The notes: a model not told the origin generated them from the letters alone. DNA of 64,000 nucleotides from Tetrahymena thermophila SB210 (GCF_000189635.1 NW_002476250.1:62001-126000); one strand, 5' to 3'; counted from the stretch's first letter, positions 38,877 through 51,700 are shown. Numbers and translations: made by a program.

Positions 38877-39008
38877 TACTGTATATCCTCCTATATTCTC
38901 ACCCACTTAAAAATTCACCCATAAAAATTTATTTGACTCATATGTATATACCAATAGCGGGTTCGACTTGCAGCGAGGGTGGGTGAAATTCTAAGATGAT
39001 ATACAGTA
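38877..39008. repeat. 132-bp inverted-repeat element, unusually GC-rich core
   Basis: The ends are perfect inverted repeats: TACTGTATATC at 38877-38887 and GATATACAGTA at 38998-39008. Inside, CACCCAC (38900-38906) can pair with GTGGGTG (38979-38985). The core contains GCGGGTTCGACTTGCAGCGA, far richer in G and C than the surrounding DNA, and includes a match to part of a Pol III B box (GGTTCGA). If the outer TA on each side is a target-site duplication, the element fits a small mariner-like transposon remnant with 9-bp inverted ends. The alternative is a structured non-coding RNA gene. Confidence 0.45.
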
Positions 39009-41064
39009 ACACTTTTACTTAATAATTAAATATTATAATTCTCATAAAATAAAAAATATTAAGTTAAAATTTAAGAAAAACTAGTTTGAAATTTCATATA
39101 ATAGAAAAAAATTATTGTTAAAATTTCTAATAAAAAAACTAAAAAGTGTATTAAAGCCAAAATAAAATTATTAAAATCTAAAATATTATTGCTTTGATAA
39201 AAAATAAACCAAAAATAGTCTTAGAAAATAATCTTTATTACCTTATTTATAGCTAAACAACTATTTAAGGATCAATCTCAAATATATAAATCATGCAAGC
39301 ACTTAATTAAAAAATCAAGTATTTATAATGAATTAAAATAATATTTAAATTTGTTTTAAAAGTAGAAATAAATTAAATATTTTATTTTATTTTTAGTGGA
39401 TAAAACAAATTTTGAATTGTTAGGTCAAATATAAATAGGTAAATTTAAAAATTATTAACAAAAGCTAAATTTATAATAAGGCAACCTTAATTAATTTATT
39501 TATTACAATCCAACAAATTAGTAATTTTGGAGATTAAATAAACTGATTATAAGGGTAAATTTAATTTGGATAAATTAAATATTTTCAACAAATAAGTAAT
39601 AAATAAAGATAATTTTACAATTTTATATCAAAATTTCTAATAAAATAAAATTAAAATTGTTTGAAGGATAAATTTAAATAGATAATTAAAAAATTATATT
39701 CATTCAAAAACCATCTTGTTACTTCATGATTCATCAAGCAACAAAACAAATTTAAATCAAAAAGTGACTTAGTGATATTTTATTATGATACATTTATTTT
39801 ATTTTTTTTCGTTTGTAGTGGATGTGTAATAATAAAATTTTAAGAAATAAAATGTATTACAATTTAAAAAGTGATTTCTTTTAAAAAATTGCTCAGAATA
39901 GTGATAAAAATTACAGCACTTTAATTACAAATACTTTTTTAACATTTGATTTCTTGTATTTTTAGTAAGCAGGGAATAAGTAAATTGGCAATTTAATTTG
40001 TGGATTTTTAATGCGAAGTAGTTCTAGATAATTTTAAAAAGAGTATCTTTTAATTTAATATATATATGGAAAATCAAGTACAGAAGGTTCCTCTATAACA
40101 ATTAATTTTTATTAATTTTATTGATTAATTTATTGAATTCGTATGGTGGAATGATTTATGAGCTTTTCAAATTAATTAATCAGGCAAATAAAATTTAATA
40201 CTTTAAAATATAATGTATAAAGTAAATCAATCTACCTTTTATTGTTTCTATGATTTACAATAAAAGATTGTGTAATCTAAAAAATTATGCTTAACAAAAT
40301 TTTTTGGTGATTATTTCAAGATATGAATAAATGTATTAAATTTCATACAAATTTAATTGATAAAAGAATTTTTAAAATACCAAAATACGAAATAATATCT
40401 TTTTGATCAATAAATACCATCAAGTTTAAATATATGTTGATTCTTGAGGATATTACATTTTTAAATTACTTCTTTTCTTAATTATTTTAGTTTATAAAAT
40501 ATCTACTTTAGAAAAAATAGTGATCGGTCATTTTTAAAGAAAAAAACAAATTTATTTCAGTAAACAAAGTTGTTCAAATTAAAGTTAAGCTATTTTAGGA
40601 AATTTTATTCAACAAAATGATTTATCTATTTTATTTTTTTTTAACTCTCATGATTTTGTCTTTGTGTGTAAATTTTGTTAGGAAGTCTTTCAAAAGTAAA
40701 GGAAGTTGTTTAGTAGTAAAAGTCAAAGTTAGTTTTTTTTTCTTCTTTGATTATTAGACAGGTTTTGAATTATTTATTTTGAATTTTTTACTATACTTAT
40801 TACTTAGTAAAAATATATAATTCTTTTATTATAAGAGCTTAATCATTGTCCATTTTAAATTATATCAAAAAGATTATAAAAGTTATATTTTAAATAGCTA
40901 TAAAATATTTTATAAATATTTTGTTTTTTTTGAATATATTTTGTTATTATTTTATATAAAGAATTGTTTGTAAAATAAGGAATATTAGAAAGACTTTTTC
41001 ATTATAATTTTTATAATTAGTATCGTGATTTTTGTATATAGAGAAAGCCTAAAACTCTGAACAG
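39009..41064. other. Gene-free AT-rich stretch, right part
   Basis: This stretch leads up to the TPR gene. It is very AT-rich, with no coding frame or recognisable repeat. The sequence shortly before 41065 should contain the TPR gene promoter and leader. Confidence 0.5.
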
Positions 41065-41682
41065 ATGAGCTAAATTGAAGAAAATTCAACAACAGTTTAA
41101 AAAGATCCTACAGAATTTACACCAACTTCCTTTAAAGTTATTGGAAAGAGGGAAGATATTCCTGTGCTTAAAGAAATAGGATAAAAGATTGATGAATCAA
41201 AAAGATTAAAAGAGGAAGGCAATTAGTTTTTTAAGCAAAAAGATTATAAAAAAGCTCTTTCTTCCTACAACAAGGCTATTTTATATGTAATCGGTTTAGT
41301 AGGTGAAAATGATGAACACTATTAATATGGAAATGCTAGCTCGAAGCTGAACGAAGAACAAGACTTAATAGTAAAAGAGCTTAAATCTAGCTTATATTTA
41401 AATATTTCCTAAATTGACCTATTTAACAAAAACTATGCAAAATGTATTGAAAGAGCAACAAAATCTCTTGACATTAAATAGACAGCAAAGGGATACTACA
41501 GAAGAGCTATCGCTTATATGGAGCTAAACGATTTCTAGCGCTCATAATAAGACTTTTAAAAAAGCCTTTAATTGGACTAAACACTAGAAAAAGATATACA
41601 ACAAAAAATTTAGATATTAAAGCAAAAAGAAAAGCAAGAAGACAAAAAATCTTAAGCTTTCTATTCAAAAATGTTTAATTGA
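41065..41682 (+). CDS. TPR-domain protein, immunophilin/co-chaperone type
   Basis: A single exon of 205 residues runs from ATG at 41065 to TGA at 41680-41682. Three tetratricopeptide repeats are visible: TPR1 at about 49-82 (LKEEGNQFFKQKDYKKALSS), TPR2 at about 117-150 (YLNISQIDLFNKNYAKCIER), and TPR3 at about 153-185 (KGYYRRAIAYMELNDFQRSQ). The protein ends with a basic helix and AFYSKMFN, a tail typical of TPR regions in FKBP and cyclophilin-40-like immunophilins. The residues that form the Hsp70/Hsp90 carboxylate clamp (Lys-x4-Asn in TPR1, Asn in TPR2, Lys-x3-Arg in TPR3) all have candidates here (K51/N55, N119, K153 followed by RR). No peptidyl-prolyl isomerase domain is present. Cytosolic chaperone binding is therefore inferred, not shown. 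Confidence 0.85.
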
Positions 41683-42862
41683 AAAAATATGCTAATTATT
41701 AATTCAATTATTCTCTCTATTAGTAATAGTTATGTATTTATAAATCATGTTTTGTTTTTAATTGCATCATAAAACTTTAGTTGTACCTCATTTATGCTAT
41801 TTTATAAGTATTACTTTTTGAATCCATATCTAATTAGCTTGCTTTCATTATTTGTTATTCAATTAAATTAAAAATATTTCTCTCCATCGCTATATCTTTA
41901 TCACATCCTATTCTTAAGATTACTCTTTACCTTAACCTATGTTCAGATAATCTTAAAAACTTTCCTTATTTAAATCTGATCAATTTTAATTTATAAATCA
42001 TTAAGTAAGTAAGGGGGATGGGGAAAAAATTTAATCTTCACAAGGTATTAATTTAATATCAACAAAAAAAAGAAGATCAATTAAATTTTTACGTCATAAG
42101 CAATAAAGGTAACAAATTTATGAATACAAATTTAATACCTTCAATATAATTCGCAAACATTTGATCACTATTTTTTATAAATTTATATTGTAATTTATGT
42201 TGTTCATCAAGATGATTTAGTTTTATTTTTCTTTAAAATTATTTTCATTCATCAGATAATAAACTATAAAAAAATAAAGTTGTATTGATATTAAACTTTT
42301 TTAAAATTATTTTTATATGACTAGCTTTAGCAATTAATTTTAACTTTCAATTTATGCAATTAAAAATTTTTCCTTTTATGGATTGTAATAAAATACGTCT
42401 TATTTCTAAAAATTATATTTTGTTCATAGTACGCAGTTTAATATTTTGAAACAACAATATTCGATCTTTTACTTTCTTCAAAACAGTTTGAAAAAGTTCT
42501 CTATTCTAAAAAGTTTCCTTAAATAGAATTTATTTATTAGAATGCCCTTATGCTAAAAAATATAAAAAAAATAATTTTTATCTTGTTATATAATGTACTT
42601 TTAATTTATTTAAAAAACTATTAAGAATATTAATTTTTCTTCAAAAACATTTGCTTTTATTAAAATACATCAAATAGCTTTATCAAAAGAAACTAATTAT
42701 CAATTACCTTATCTTTAATACCTCAAATATGTATATTTCTATCAATTTTCCACAATCCTTCTTTTTCTTGATTTAAAATAGCCTCAAAAAGCAAACTTAA
42801 ATCTTAAAAATAATTAATTAATTTCATAAAAAATAAAAAAAAGTAAATTAAAAATAATAAAA
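41683..42862. other. Intergenic, includes duplicated upstream flank
   Basis: The first half is AT-rich with a G-rich patch at about 42010-42022 (GGGGGATGGGG). From about 42576 the sequence resembles the region upstream of the second surface-protein gene (about 45580-45838), for example TTTTTATCTTGTTATAT and CAAAAACATTTGCTTTTA, so this part belongs to the duplicated unit and probably holds the promoter. Confidence 0.55.
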
Positions 42863-43420
42863 ATGAATAAAGCCATCCTTTTACTCGCTTTCTTAGCTGT
42901 TTCTATCAACGCTACTAATGATGTCTTCAACGTCACCCTTACTAGCAGCCTTAAATTAAAGCCCATCCTTTTAGATAATACTACTTATGCTGATTACTGT
43001 TCTTACAATTCTACAGTTACTTTGATCCCCACTGCAAAAGCCGATAACAAAACTTTATTCACTGGTTTCAATGTTACTGGATAAGCCTTCGCAAATTACA
43101 CTGGTTGCCCTACTTACTATTTAACTTTCGTCACCTCTGCAACTAATAATACTGCTATTACAGTTAACACCACTGCTGACTTAAACAGTGCTTATGTTAT
43201 GGAAAGCGTTAATTAAAATATCTTCAAACTTATTTACAAATACGAAATTGGTAGCGACAACAAGACTAATGCTACTGCATATCTTCCCGCTTACTAACTT
43301 TTGGCAAACGGTCAAGTTTCAACTGAAAAAATAGCTTATTAAAGTCTCAGCGTTGTTATGACTTCTGCTTTAAAATTAGCAGCTGTTGCATTTTCTGCAT
43401 TATTTGCTTTATTATTCTGA
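42863..43420 (+). CDS. Small GPI-anchored-type surface protein, copy 1
   Basis: A single exon of 185 residues. Residues 1-17 (MNKAILLLAFLAVSINA) form a classical signal peptide. The last 16 residues (LKLAAVAFSALFALLF) are hydrophobic and end the protein, the usual pattern for a GPI-anchor addition signal. The mature part is Asn/Thr-rich with about nine Asn-x-Ser/Thr sites and two cysteines, in DYCSYNST and YTGCPTYY. Codon use is richer in C-ending codons (ATC, GTC, ACC, CTT) than in neighbouring genes, which suggests strong expression. A paralogue of the same length lies 2,976 bases downstream in the same orientation. I do not recognise a named family; it is far shorter than Tetrahymena immobilisation antigens. 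Surface location is inferred from the two end signals. Confidence 0.82.
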
Positions 43421-45838
43421 GTATGATATTATTATTGAATGTAAATATAGTTCATATTTGTATGTGTTCTGGTGTTTACTTTAATAACTTTTAAATTAAA
43501 ACTTTTTTAAATTAAACTTAAATAAATATTTTAAAACCTAAAATATAACAAACAATAAAAAGAAATTAAAGAAATTTAAAATTTAAAAACAAAAATATAA
43601 ATTTTTTTTTGAATTTTTTTAATACTGAATTTTATACTTTAATTAGTTATCCTTTAAATTTACATTTAAATTAATGAATCATTTCTTAGAAACATAATTT
43701 CGCATAAAAACAATACAACAAAATTAAAAATATAAATATTAAAAAATAAATATAATCTTTATTTTTAGAAATTTTTCTTAACTTAATTATCAAACTTTCT
43801 TAAATTTACCTATATAAATATTAAAGTTCTAAAAGATTTCTTTGTAAATATATTAGAAAAGTGTAATTTGGATATACATAAATAATATGCCCTAAACTTT
43901 AATATATTTATATCTCTCAAAAGCAAATAATTAACAAATCATTAATTAATTCATAATAATCCAAATTTAAAATCTTAGAAGAATCTACAATGTGAAAAAT
44001 TTCACGAAATATTTTTCATTATGAATGGTGCATTACATATTTTTGTATTTGATTAAAACATAGTATTAGAAATAACTAATTAATAAGAATAAAATTAAGA
44101 TATCCATAAACTCAGTTTAGTATTTAGCATCTTTAAAATTAAAAAGTCTTATTGAAATTTATTTATTCTAACACAAAATATAAGAAGTTAAAATATTAAA
44201 GTTAAGAATAAATTTTAATATAAAAATAAAAAAATAATATCAATATTATTCTCTATAATTAAAGTGATTTTTATTAGTTTGTATCAAAATTCTACTTTCT
44301 TCTCTTATTTTGAATTATTTTATTTCTATTTCAAATTGACTGAAAAAAAAAATCTTATTTTCTTTAATAATATTTCTTTCTTCGTTATTTTATTAAATAC
44401 ACGAGTCTTTATCATCATTATTTATTTTTGCTAAATAATTTGCAAGTTATTTATATTTAGCTAAACTCCATTAAATTTCTAATTTAAAATTATTTTTTAA
44501 AAATTTTTAATCTTTATACAAACTGTGCTAATAAATAAATACTTAATCCTCAATTAAAATAATATCTTTCTTAGAAATCATGTGTTGTGTTGGACATTAC
44601 TTATTGATGATATTTGATATAGTTTAGAAATGTAGTAAGTCAGTCACCTATTATAATTTTTAAATTGTATAAGATAGTCTAAGTATACGTATTTGCTCCT
44701 AAAACAGTCTCTAGAAATGAAGCACTTTAAAATCAAACCCTGTCCTTTTATGTTTTGATATTTTAGCTTTTTTAAAGAAATAAATACTAACAATTTTATG
44801 AACAAACATATACTTATATTTTCACTTTATTTAATGAAAAGAAATTTAATTTAAAGAAGACATATTTGATAGAGACTTTTTTAATATTCTTTTAGTTCAT
44901 ATCTCCATATTAATTAATTAAAATTTAGCTCTGATTTATGCATTTTCTTGCGAAAACGAGTTTCCACTCTATTTTAAGACTTTTGTTTGAAAGTAAATTT
45001 TTTTAATTTTAGATTGAAATTTAATTTTTTTTCTATATTAATAAAGAGATAAATAAGGAAACATTCAAAATTATTGAATAATTTTAGATGAGTTAAATAT
45101 GTTACTGAATAATATCTAATTATTTAGATATTTGAAAAATGATATAAAGAGAGCAATTTTAAAAATTTTAGATTGAAATTTTATTTTTTTGGAATAATAA
45201 AGACAAAAATTTGAGAAATATTAACATTTATAAAATAATGATTCAATAATCTTATTGACTATATAAATAGTATGGATATTTGATATTTAGAGAATAATTT
45301 TATAAAATTAATTTATTATTAGCTAAATATGATACAAATAATATCAACAATATGGATATTTAGTGTTTGATGTATATAGATATTAATTTTATAAAATTAA
45401 TGTATAATAGTTTAATATCCTATCTATTGAATGAGATTAAAGATATGGATTTGATAAATATAGAATAGTTCTATAAAAAATCTATGAATAGTCAAATATC
45501 GTATTTAATGAATAGTGTGCTAGCTTAAACTTTTAATTTTTTATTGCAAAATACAATATTTTGGAACAAAAATTTTAATTTTTATCTTGTTATATTAAGT
45601 ATTATGAATTTATTTAATTTAAAACTATTAACAATATTAAATTATTTTCAAAAACATTTACTTTTAAATAGTAAAATACATCAAATACCTTTTATTAAAA
45701 AGAATAAATTTTGGATTAATTTATCTTTAATATGTTTCTATAAATTTAAACAATCTTTATTGGTTAAAAAAACAAATTTAATTCTTAAAAATAATTACTT
45801 AATTAATTTAATTAGATAAAATACTAAAAACAATAAAA
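43421..45838. other. Spacer between duplicated surface-protein genes
   Basis: The first roughly 530 bases resemble the DNA downstream of the second copy (46397 to about 46905), including a shared block around GAAAAGTGTAA. The last roughly 260 bases resemble the region upstream of the first copy. Between them lies AT-rich DNA with a degenerate direct repeat at about 45005-45530. A 91-codon frame at 45544-45819 is in the upstream homologous flank and is not conserved as a frame in the other copy. Confidence 0.55.
45005..45530. repeat. Degenerate direct repeats
   Basis: Two copies of TTTTAGATTGAAATTT followed by A and T runs occur at about 45008 and 45166. Units starting TATGGATATTTGATATTT or similar occur at about 45271, 45351 and 45444, 80-93 bases apart, each followed by TTTTATAAAATTAAT-like sequence or a decayed form of it. 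The copies are diverged and AT-rich, so some similarity may be low-complexity. Confidence 0.4.
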
Positions 45839-46396
45839 ATGAATAAAGCCATCCTTTTACTCACTTTCTTAGCTGTTTCTATCAATGCTTAAGATATCTT
45901 CAACATCACCCTTAACAGGAGCTTTGAATTAAAGCCATACCCATTATATGGTGATTATCCTGATTATTGTTCTTACAATTCTACAGTCACTTTGACCCCC
46001 ACTACAAGCGCCAATAACAATACTTTATTCACTGGTTTTAATGTTACAGGATAAGCTTACGCAAATTTTACTGGCTGCCCTGCTTACTATTTAACTTTCG
46101 TCACCTCTATATATGATAAAACTCCTATTACATATAACAACACCCAAAATATTGCCTTAGATAATATTTATGTTATGGATAACATTACTTAAATTCCTTA
46201 CAAACTTATTTCCTAAGTTTCTACTAACATAATTAACAACTACATCAATGCTACTGCATAACTTCCTGCTTTCTAGATTTCTGCTTCAGATATAATTAAA
46301 AATATTTTTTCCAAATAAAGTCTCTTCTTTGTTATTCCTACTGATTTCAAAATAGCATCTGTTTCTGTTTTTACTTTAATTCCTTTATCATTCTGA
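45839..46396 (+). CDS. Small GPI-anchored-type surface protein, copy 2
   Basis: A single exon of 185 residues, the same length as the copy at 42863-43420. The signal peptide is nearly identical (MNKAILLLTFLAVSINA). Shared stretches include DYCSYNSTVTL, TLFTGFNVTGQA and PAYYLTFVTS, and both cysteines are kept, so residues 38-95 are the most conserved part. The middle and the segment before the C-terminus have diverged. The C-terminal hydrophobic tail is less regular here (FKIASVSVFTLIPLSF) but still fits a GPI signal. Its codon use is less biased than copy 1, which suggests lower expression or relaxed selection. Tandem same-strand orientation with conserved flanks shows a local duplication. 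Confidence 0.8.
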
Positions 46397-48763
46397 AAAA
46401 GATATTATTATTGAATGTAAATTTTGTTCATATTGTATGTATCCTAGTGTTTACTTTTAAATGAATCTTTTTTTAAATAAACTTAAATGAGTATTTTAAA
46501 AATCTATTATTCAATATGGCAAAGAATAAAAAGAAATTGAAAATTTATTCATTAAAAAAAAATTTTTCTATGTATTTTTTAATACTGAATTTTTTTTAAT
46601 TGATAATAAATTAAATTTATATTTTTATTAATTAATTTTTACCCAGAAAAGCAATTTCACATTAAAGGAATACTAAAAAAAATTAAAAATATGAATATTA
46701 AAGGCAAATAAGATGTTCATTAAAAAAAATATTCTAGACTTAATTATTAAATTTCTTAAATTTATCTATTAAGATATAATAGTTCTAAATGAATTGTATA
46801 AAAATATATTTGAAAAGTGTAAGTTAGGTATATTATGAATATAAGCCCTCTATTTTAATTTATTTATTTATGCACCTTAAAGTAAATAATTAATAAATCA
46901 TTAATGTAAATTTTATAAAATAATTTTTTTAAATGTCTTAATAATTTTACACTACTCCAAAAATTAGACCCTAATAATTAGAGTTTAGTTATAATAAATA
47001 TCTTAAAATAAAAAACTGTGGAACAATAACTTACCCCAAATATAAGAACATTTGAATCTTATGAGAATATTTGTATTTTAATAAAACATTTTTTATCTAA
47101 ATTAAATTTAAAGGAAAAAGAAAAGTTAAAAACAATACTTCGAAAAATAAAAGGGATAACTAAAGAAATTTGTTAGAATCTATATAACAATTTTTTAAAC
47201 TGTATATAAATTTTCAAATAAGTAAAAAGGTCTTTAATTAATAATATAAGTCTAGTAGTAGGATTTGATAGATCTAAAATAGTTTTTATGCAAATTTTAT
47301 TATAAAAAGGATAAATAAATAAAGTATTAATTCATAACAAATGGTGTCCTATTTATTGTTAATCGTTAATAAAGTATTATATGAAGATTTGATACATTAA
47401 TTAGCAAATTCTTAATCTAGATAATGCCAAGCTTTCAGAAAAAACTCTATTGTCTATTTTCAATTATTTTATTAAAAATATTCTTTTTAAATTATTTTTT
47501 TATAATTTGCTCATACAAACTTTATTTAGTTGATACCAAGGTTTCTAATCTATAAAATCTAAGTTTTATTATAATTTAATTAATTTTCTTATGAAGTATG
47601 GCTTCTGAATCCATCTTTCATCTTTGAGAAAAAAAACCATCTTTTTCGAAAATAAAATAGATAATATTTGAATATAATCAAGTTATGTAAACTAACTATC
47701 TACATTCAAAACATAAGAATAAAGCTCAGATATTAGTTATAATAACTTAAGCTCTTTCATTCCTTAAAAAAATAATCATTAATAGGAACCAAATCTCTAA
47801 TTCTGAGGTGATTTTAGAATATATTTTATTACAATTGCTACACCCAATTTAATTTTATGATTATAATATTTATTCTCTTTTTATTGATTTTATTCTCTCA
47901 CAATTAAATTAATTATAAATTTAAATTTATTTTTTTATTATTTTTGATAATTTTTTTTTAAAGAGACGAAATAAATTTATCTGATATAATATCATAAGGG
48001 AAAGAATGAACATCCAAAAATTCATAATTAGATCTCAATAATTTATAAAACATTGTTGATTTACTTTATTTCTTCTTTTTTAAATTATAGAAAAAATTTT
48101 TATATTTAGGAATTGTAGTGAATACATATAAAAAATTGAAAATTAAATTTATCAAAATTTGTAGATAATCAATTTGTCATTGTTGTGTTTAAATATTTTT
48201 TAAATTAACTTTTTTTTATTAATTTTTTTGCCAAAAATCAGAGTTTATCGTAGCAAGATTTAGAGGGTAAATTTATCATGGAAAAAAAGTAATTTTTTGA
48301 ATTTTCCCTTATCACTAAAATTAATTTCAATACTTGTATTTTTTTATTAGGAAATTTTTTTATTTAATTAAATTAGTAAATAATTGATGAAAGTTATTTA
48401 TTAAATATTATTATGTATTATTTTGTAAGTTTTGCTTAAGCTTAATTAAAAATAATTAAAAATAAAAAATGTAATAAAATAAATAAATTAATAAAATAAA
48501 TAAATACTTTTTAATAATAATTTTAAATTAATTATTTGAAAATTTTGGAAATATATTATAATAATTATTAATTAATTAATTCATATTCATACATTATAAG
48601 TTTTATAATTATTTAAATAAAAGAATCATTTATTTATTTATTTAGTTTGTTTGTTTGTTTGCTTGTTTATTTGTTAGTTAATTAGTTCCTTTAATTATTT
48701 TTTGAAATTTTTTTATATCTCATTTAATGTATGTTAGTAAGATATTCTGTAAAAATAAATAAA
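46397..48763. other. Intergenic
   Basis: The first roughly 500 bases are the duplicated downstream flank of the surface-protein gene. The rest is AT-rich with no frame. A TTTA/TTTG tetranucleotide tract at about 48629-48676 sits 90-135 bases beyond the stop of the minus-strand gene. Confidence 0.5.
48629..48676. repeat. (TTTA)n(TTTG)n tetranucleotide tract
   Basis: TTTA units pass into TTTG units, then TTTGCTTG and TTTA units. On the minus strand, which is the transcribed strand of the neighbouring gene, this is an AAAC/AAAT tract in the 3' flank. Similar tracts lie beyond several other stop codons in the window. Confidence 0.6.
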
Positions 48764-51700
48764 TCAATAATCAAGCTCACTACTTTCATCATCTCTACTG
48801 TGCTTGTCTTAATATTTTTTATTTCTAAACTTATTTGCATCTCCATTATTGCTATTGTTATTGTTGTTGTTATTATGAGGATTCGAATAATTTCTTTCAT
48901 TTTTATCATAGTAGAATGGGCGATCTTAATTATATCTATTATTGTTGTTGTTGTTATTATTATTATTATTTAGATTGTTGAAATTTTTTCTATTTTCAAA
49001 ATTGTTATAGCGATTACGATTGTTTTTGCTACTTATACTTTGAGGTAAGATTTTATCTATTAAATAATCTAGGAATTCATTAGGATCTGATTGAAAAACT
49101 TCTATATACCTTTGAAAAATTCTCTCTCCATGAAGTTTTTACTTAGCTTCTCTTACTTAATCTTTATTTTTTAATATTATAAAGCTTTCTCCTGTTTGCT
49201 TTTATTCTTAATAATTATAAACTCTTTTAACACCATCTTGTACAATTTCAAAATCTTTAAAGAATTCATAAATTTCCTTCGTCTTACATGAATAAGGTAA
49301 TCCTCTTATACGAAGTATTCCATATTATTATAGAACTCTTTTGCTTTTAAAATCAATAGGCTTATTTGCTGATGAAGATCTGCGATCAAATTAGCTGCTA
49401 CTTCTGCTTCTTCTACTAGCACTTCTACTTCTATCATATCGATTGTGCTTTTGATATTTGTTTTGAATATTTTAATATTAATTGCTGCTGCTATTACTTA
49501 ATTTATTATTATTGTTGTTGTTGTTGTTACTGCTAGAATTTATATTGTTATTATTGTTATTGTTATTTTACTCTTTAACTTCTAAATATTTATTTTACTA
49601 ATTGTTGTTTGCAGTAGTGTTTTATTTGGCTTAGCTTGGACTTTTGCTAATTTTATTGCTATTATCATTGATATTTTCTTATTAGCTTTTATTGTTGGTA
49701 CTATCATTTTTGTTCGTGTTTTCTTCCTAATCCTTTTATCTTTCTTAGGGCTTTTATTTATCAGAAGCTTCTGATTTATTTGAAGAGGAGGAAGACGATG
49801 AGGAGGAGGAAGACGAAGATGATGATGAAGAGGAAGAAGATGCATTTTGTGCCTCCTTTCTTTTTGAGGAAGATTTAGTACGATTTTAAGATTTATCTCT
49901 GCTATTATTTTATTTCAATTTATCTTAATTTTAATATGAATTATGTTGCTAAGTGTTGGACTAGTATTTATTCTAAGTGCCTTAATATCTGTTTGGCGAA
50001 TTGCTATTTGAACTTACACTCTCATGGAATATATTTTTTCTTTTAAAGCTATCATGTGAACTCTTATCTATTGAAATTTTTTTGAGATCAAACTCCTTTC
50101 CGCTTAAATACTACAAATCATTTGCATCTCTTTCTTTTTCTAAGCGAATGTAGGCCTCTCCACTAAAATTATCATATTTGTCAGCTAACAAGAAAATATT
50201 TTCTTTGTACACTCTAACATTTGAATTATTTTTTATGAAATTGTATAAGTCTTGCTTGCTGCAATTAGGAAGGTCTTTGAATTTGAGGTAGTAGTAATAT
50301 TAATTGTATTTAGACTATGAGTTGTAAGGATTTTAAGATTGTTGGTTTCCTCCATACATATTGTTGTTGTTCTACCTTTAAATGCTGCCTCTTCCTGCAG
50401 AGTGACTTTTAGATACAGAAGCTCGTTTATTTAGTGTAGATGGTGGATATCTTTCTCTACTATCACCTTTCCTATTATAATTACTGCTGCCGTACTCACC
50501 ATCTGGCCCATTGTTGTAAGATCTATTGTTTTAATAGTGATCATGTCGATAATTTTAGTACCTACCATATTGGTATCCTCCTCTTTCGTTGCTTTAGCTA
50601 TTTCTTCTCTTGTAGTTGTCATACTTTTTAAAATGTTTATTCTTGTTGTAATAATTATTATTGTTGCCTCCCTTATAAAAATCTCTTTTATTTTGTTGAG
50701 ATGGAGATTTACTGCCATTTCCCTTTCTATAGTTAAATCTGTTTTATTCTACTCTACTGCTTATGCTGCTGCTAGTTTTACTTCTACTACTACGGCTGCG
50801 ACTACGACTATGGCTATGACTACGACTTCTGCTGTTGCTTTTGCTAGAACTTGATGCACTTTTTTGGTTATAATTCTTACGATTATTGTAGGCATTATAA
50901 GGAATGTAGCCTTTTCTGTTCTTATAATAGGGATTATTGTTTTCGTTTCTACTTTTAGGATTGTACAAACTAGCTTAATTAGAAGATTAGTTGTGCTATC
51001 TGCGAATTGATGAACTTGGCGAGCGTTAAGAAGAGTAGCTACTTCTTCTCTTTTTGTTCATTTCTTATTAATGACTGCTGCTGTTATCTCTTGAATTACT
51101 CTTTCGCCTACTAGAGTAGCGATATCTGCTTTTGCTGTGGCTTTTTTCTTCTTTTTTATTATACTGTTTTGATTTAGAGCGGGATTTATCCTTTTCAATT
51201 GCTTGACTATTATGTGATGAGTTATTCTGTTAATTTTATACAGCCGATGAATTTCCTACACCATTTGATTATGTATTAGTGAGAGAGGCATTAATTACTT
51301 ATGATGAGTTTAGATTGGAATTTTATCCACTGCTCTTTAATCCCTCCATCAAAGAACCTAAATTAGATGCATTTTATGTTGCAGCTTACTGAGATAAAGT
51401 ATTTTAATTTGTCTACTAAGAGTGAGATTAGGAAGATTAACTGAAAGGTGTTATTTCTTTTATTTATTCCTTATGCTAGCCTTTTACTTCTTCTTACAAA
51501 GAGGGATCTGAGCTCAGGTCAATTATATTTGTGCTTGAACCAGTATTTCCCTGCTATACAAGATTAAATTATTGCTGATTGTTGCCATAAGGATTAGGGT
51601 AATTACTAATATCTATGCTCTTACGATTACTAGTTCCTCCCAGCGGCAGTATAAGGGAATGACTATACGACTGCTATTGAGTTTGATTGGAGGTATTATT

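Noticed and set aside
45544..45819. A 91-codon plus-strand frame upstream of the second surface-protein gene
   Set aside because: It is Asn/Leu/Lys-rich AT sequence in a flank shared with the first copy, and the frame is not preserved there.
49780..49846. A simple-sequence (TCT/TCC/TCA) tract as an independent repeat element
   Set aside because: It encodes the serine tract of the hnRNP-H-like protein in frame.
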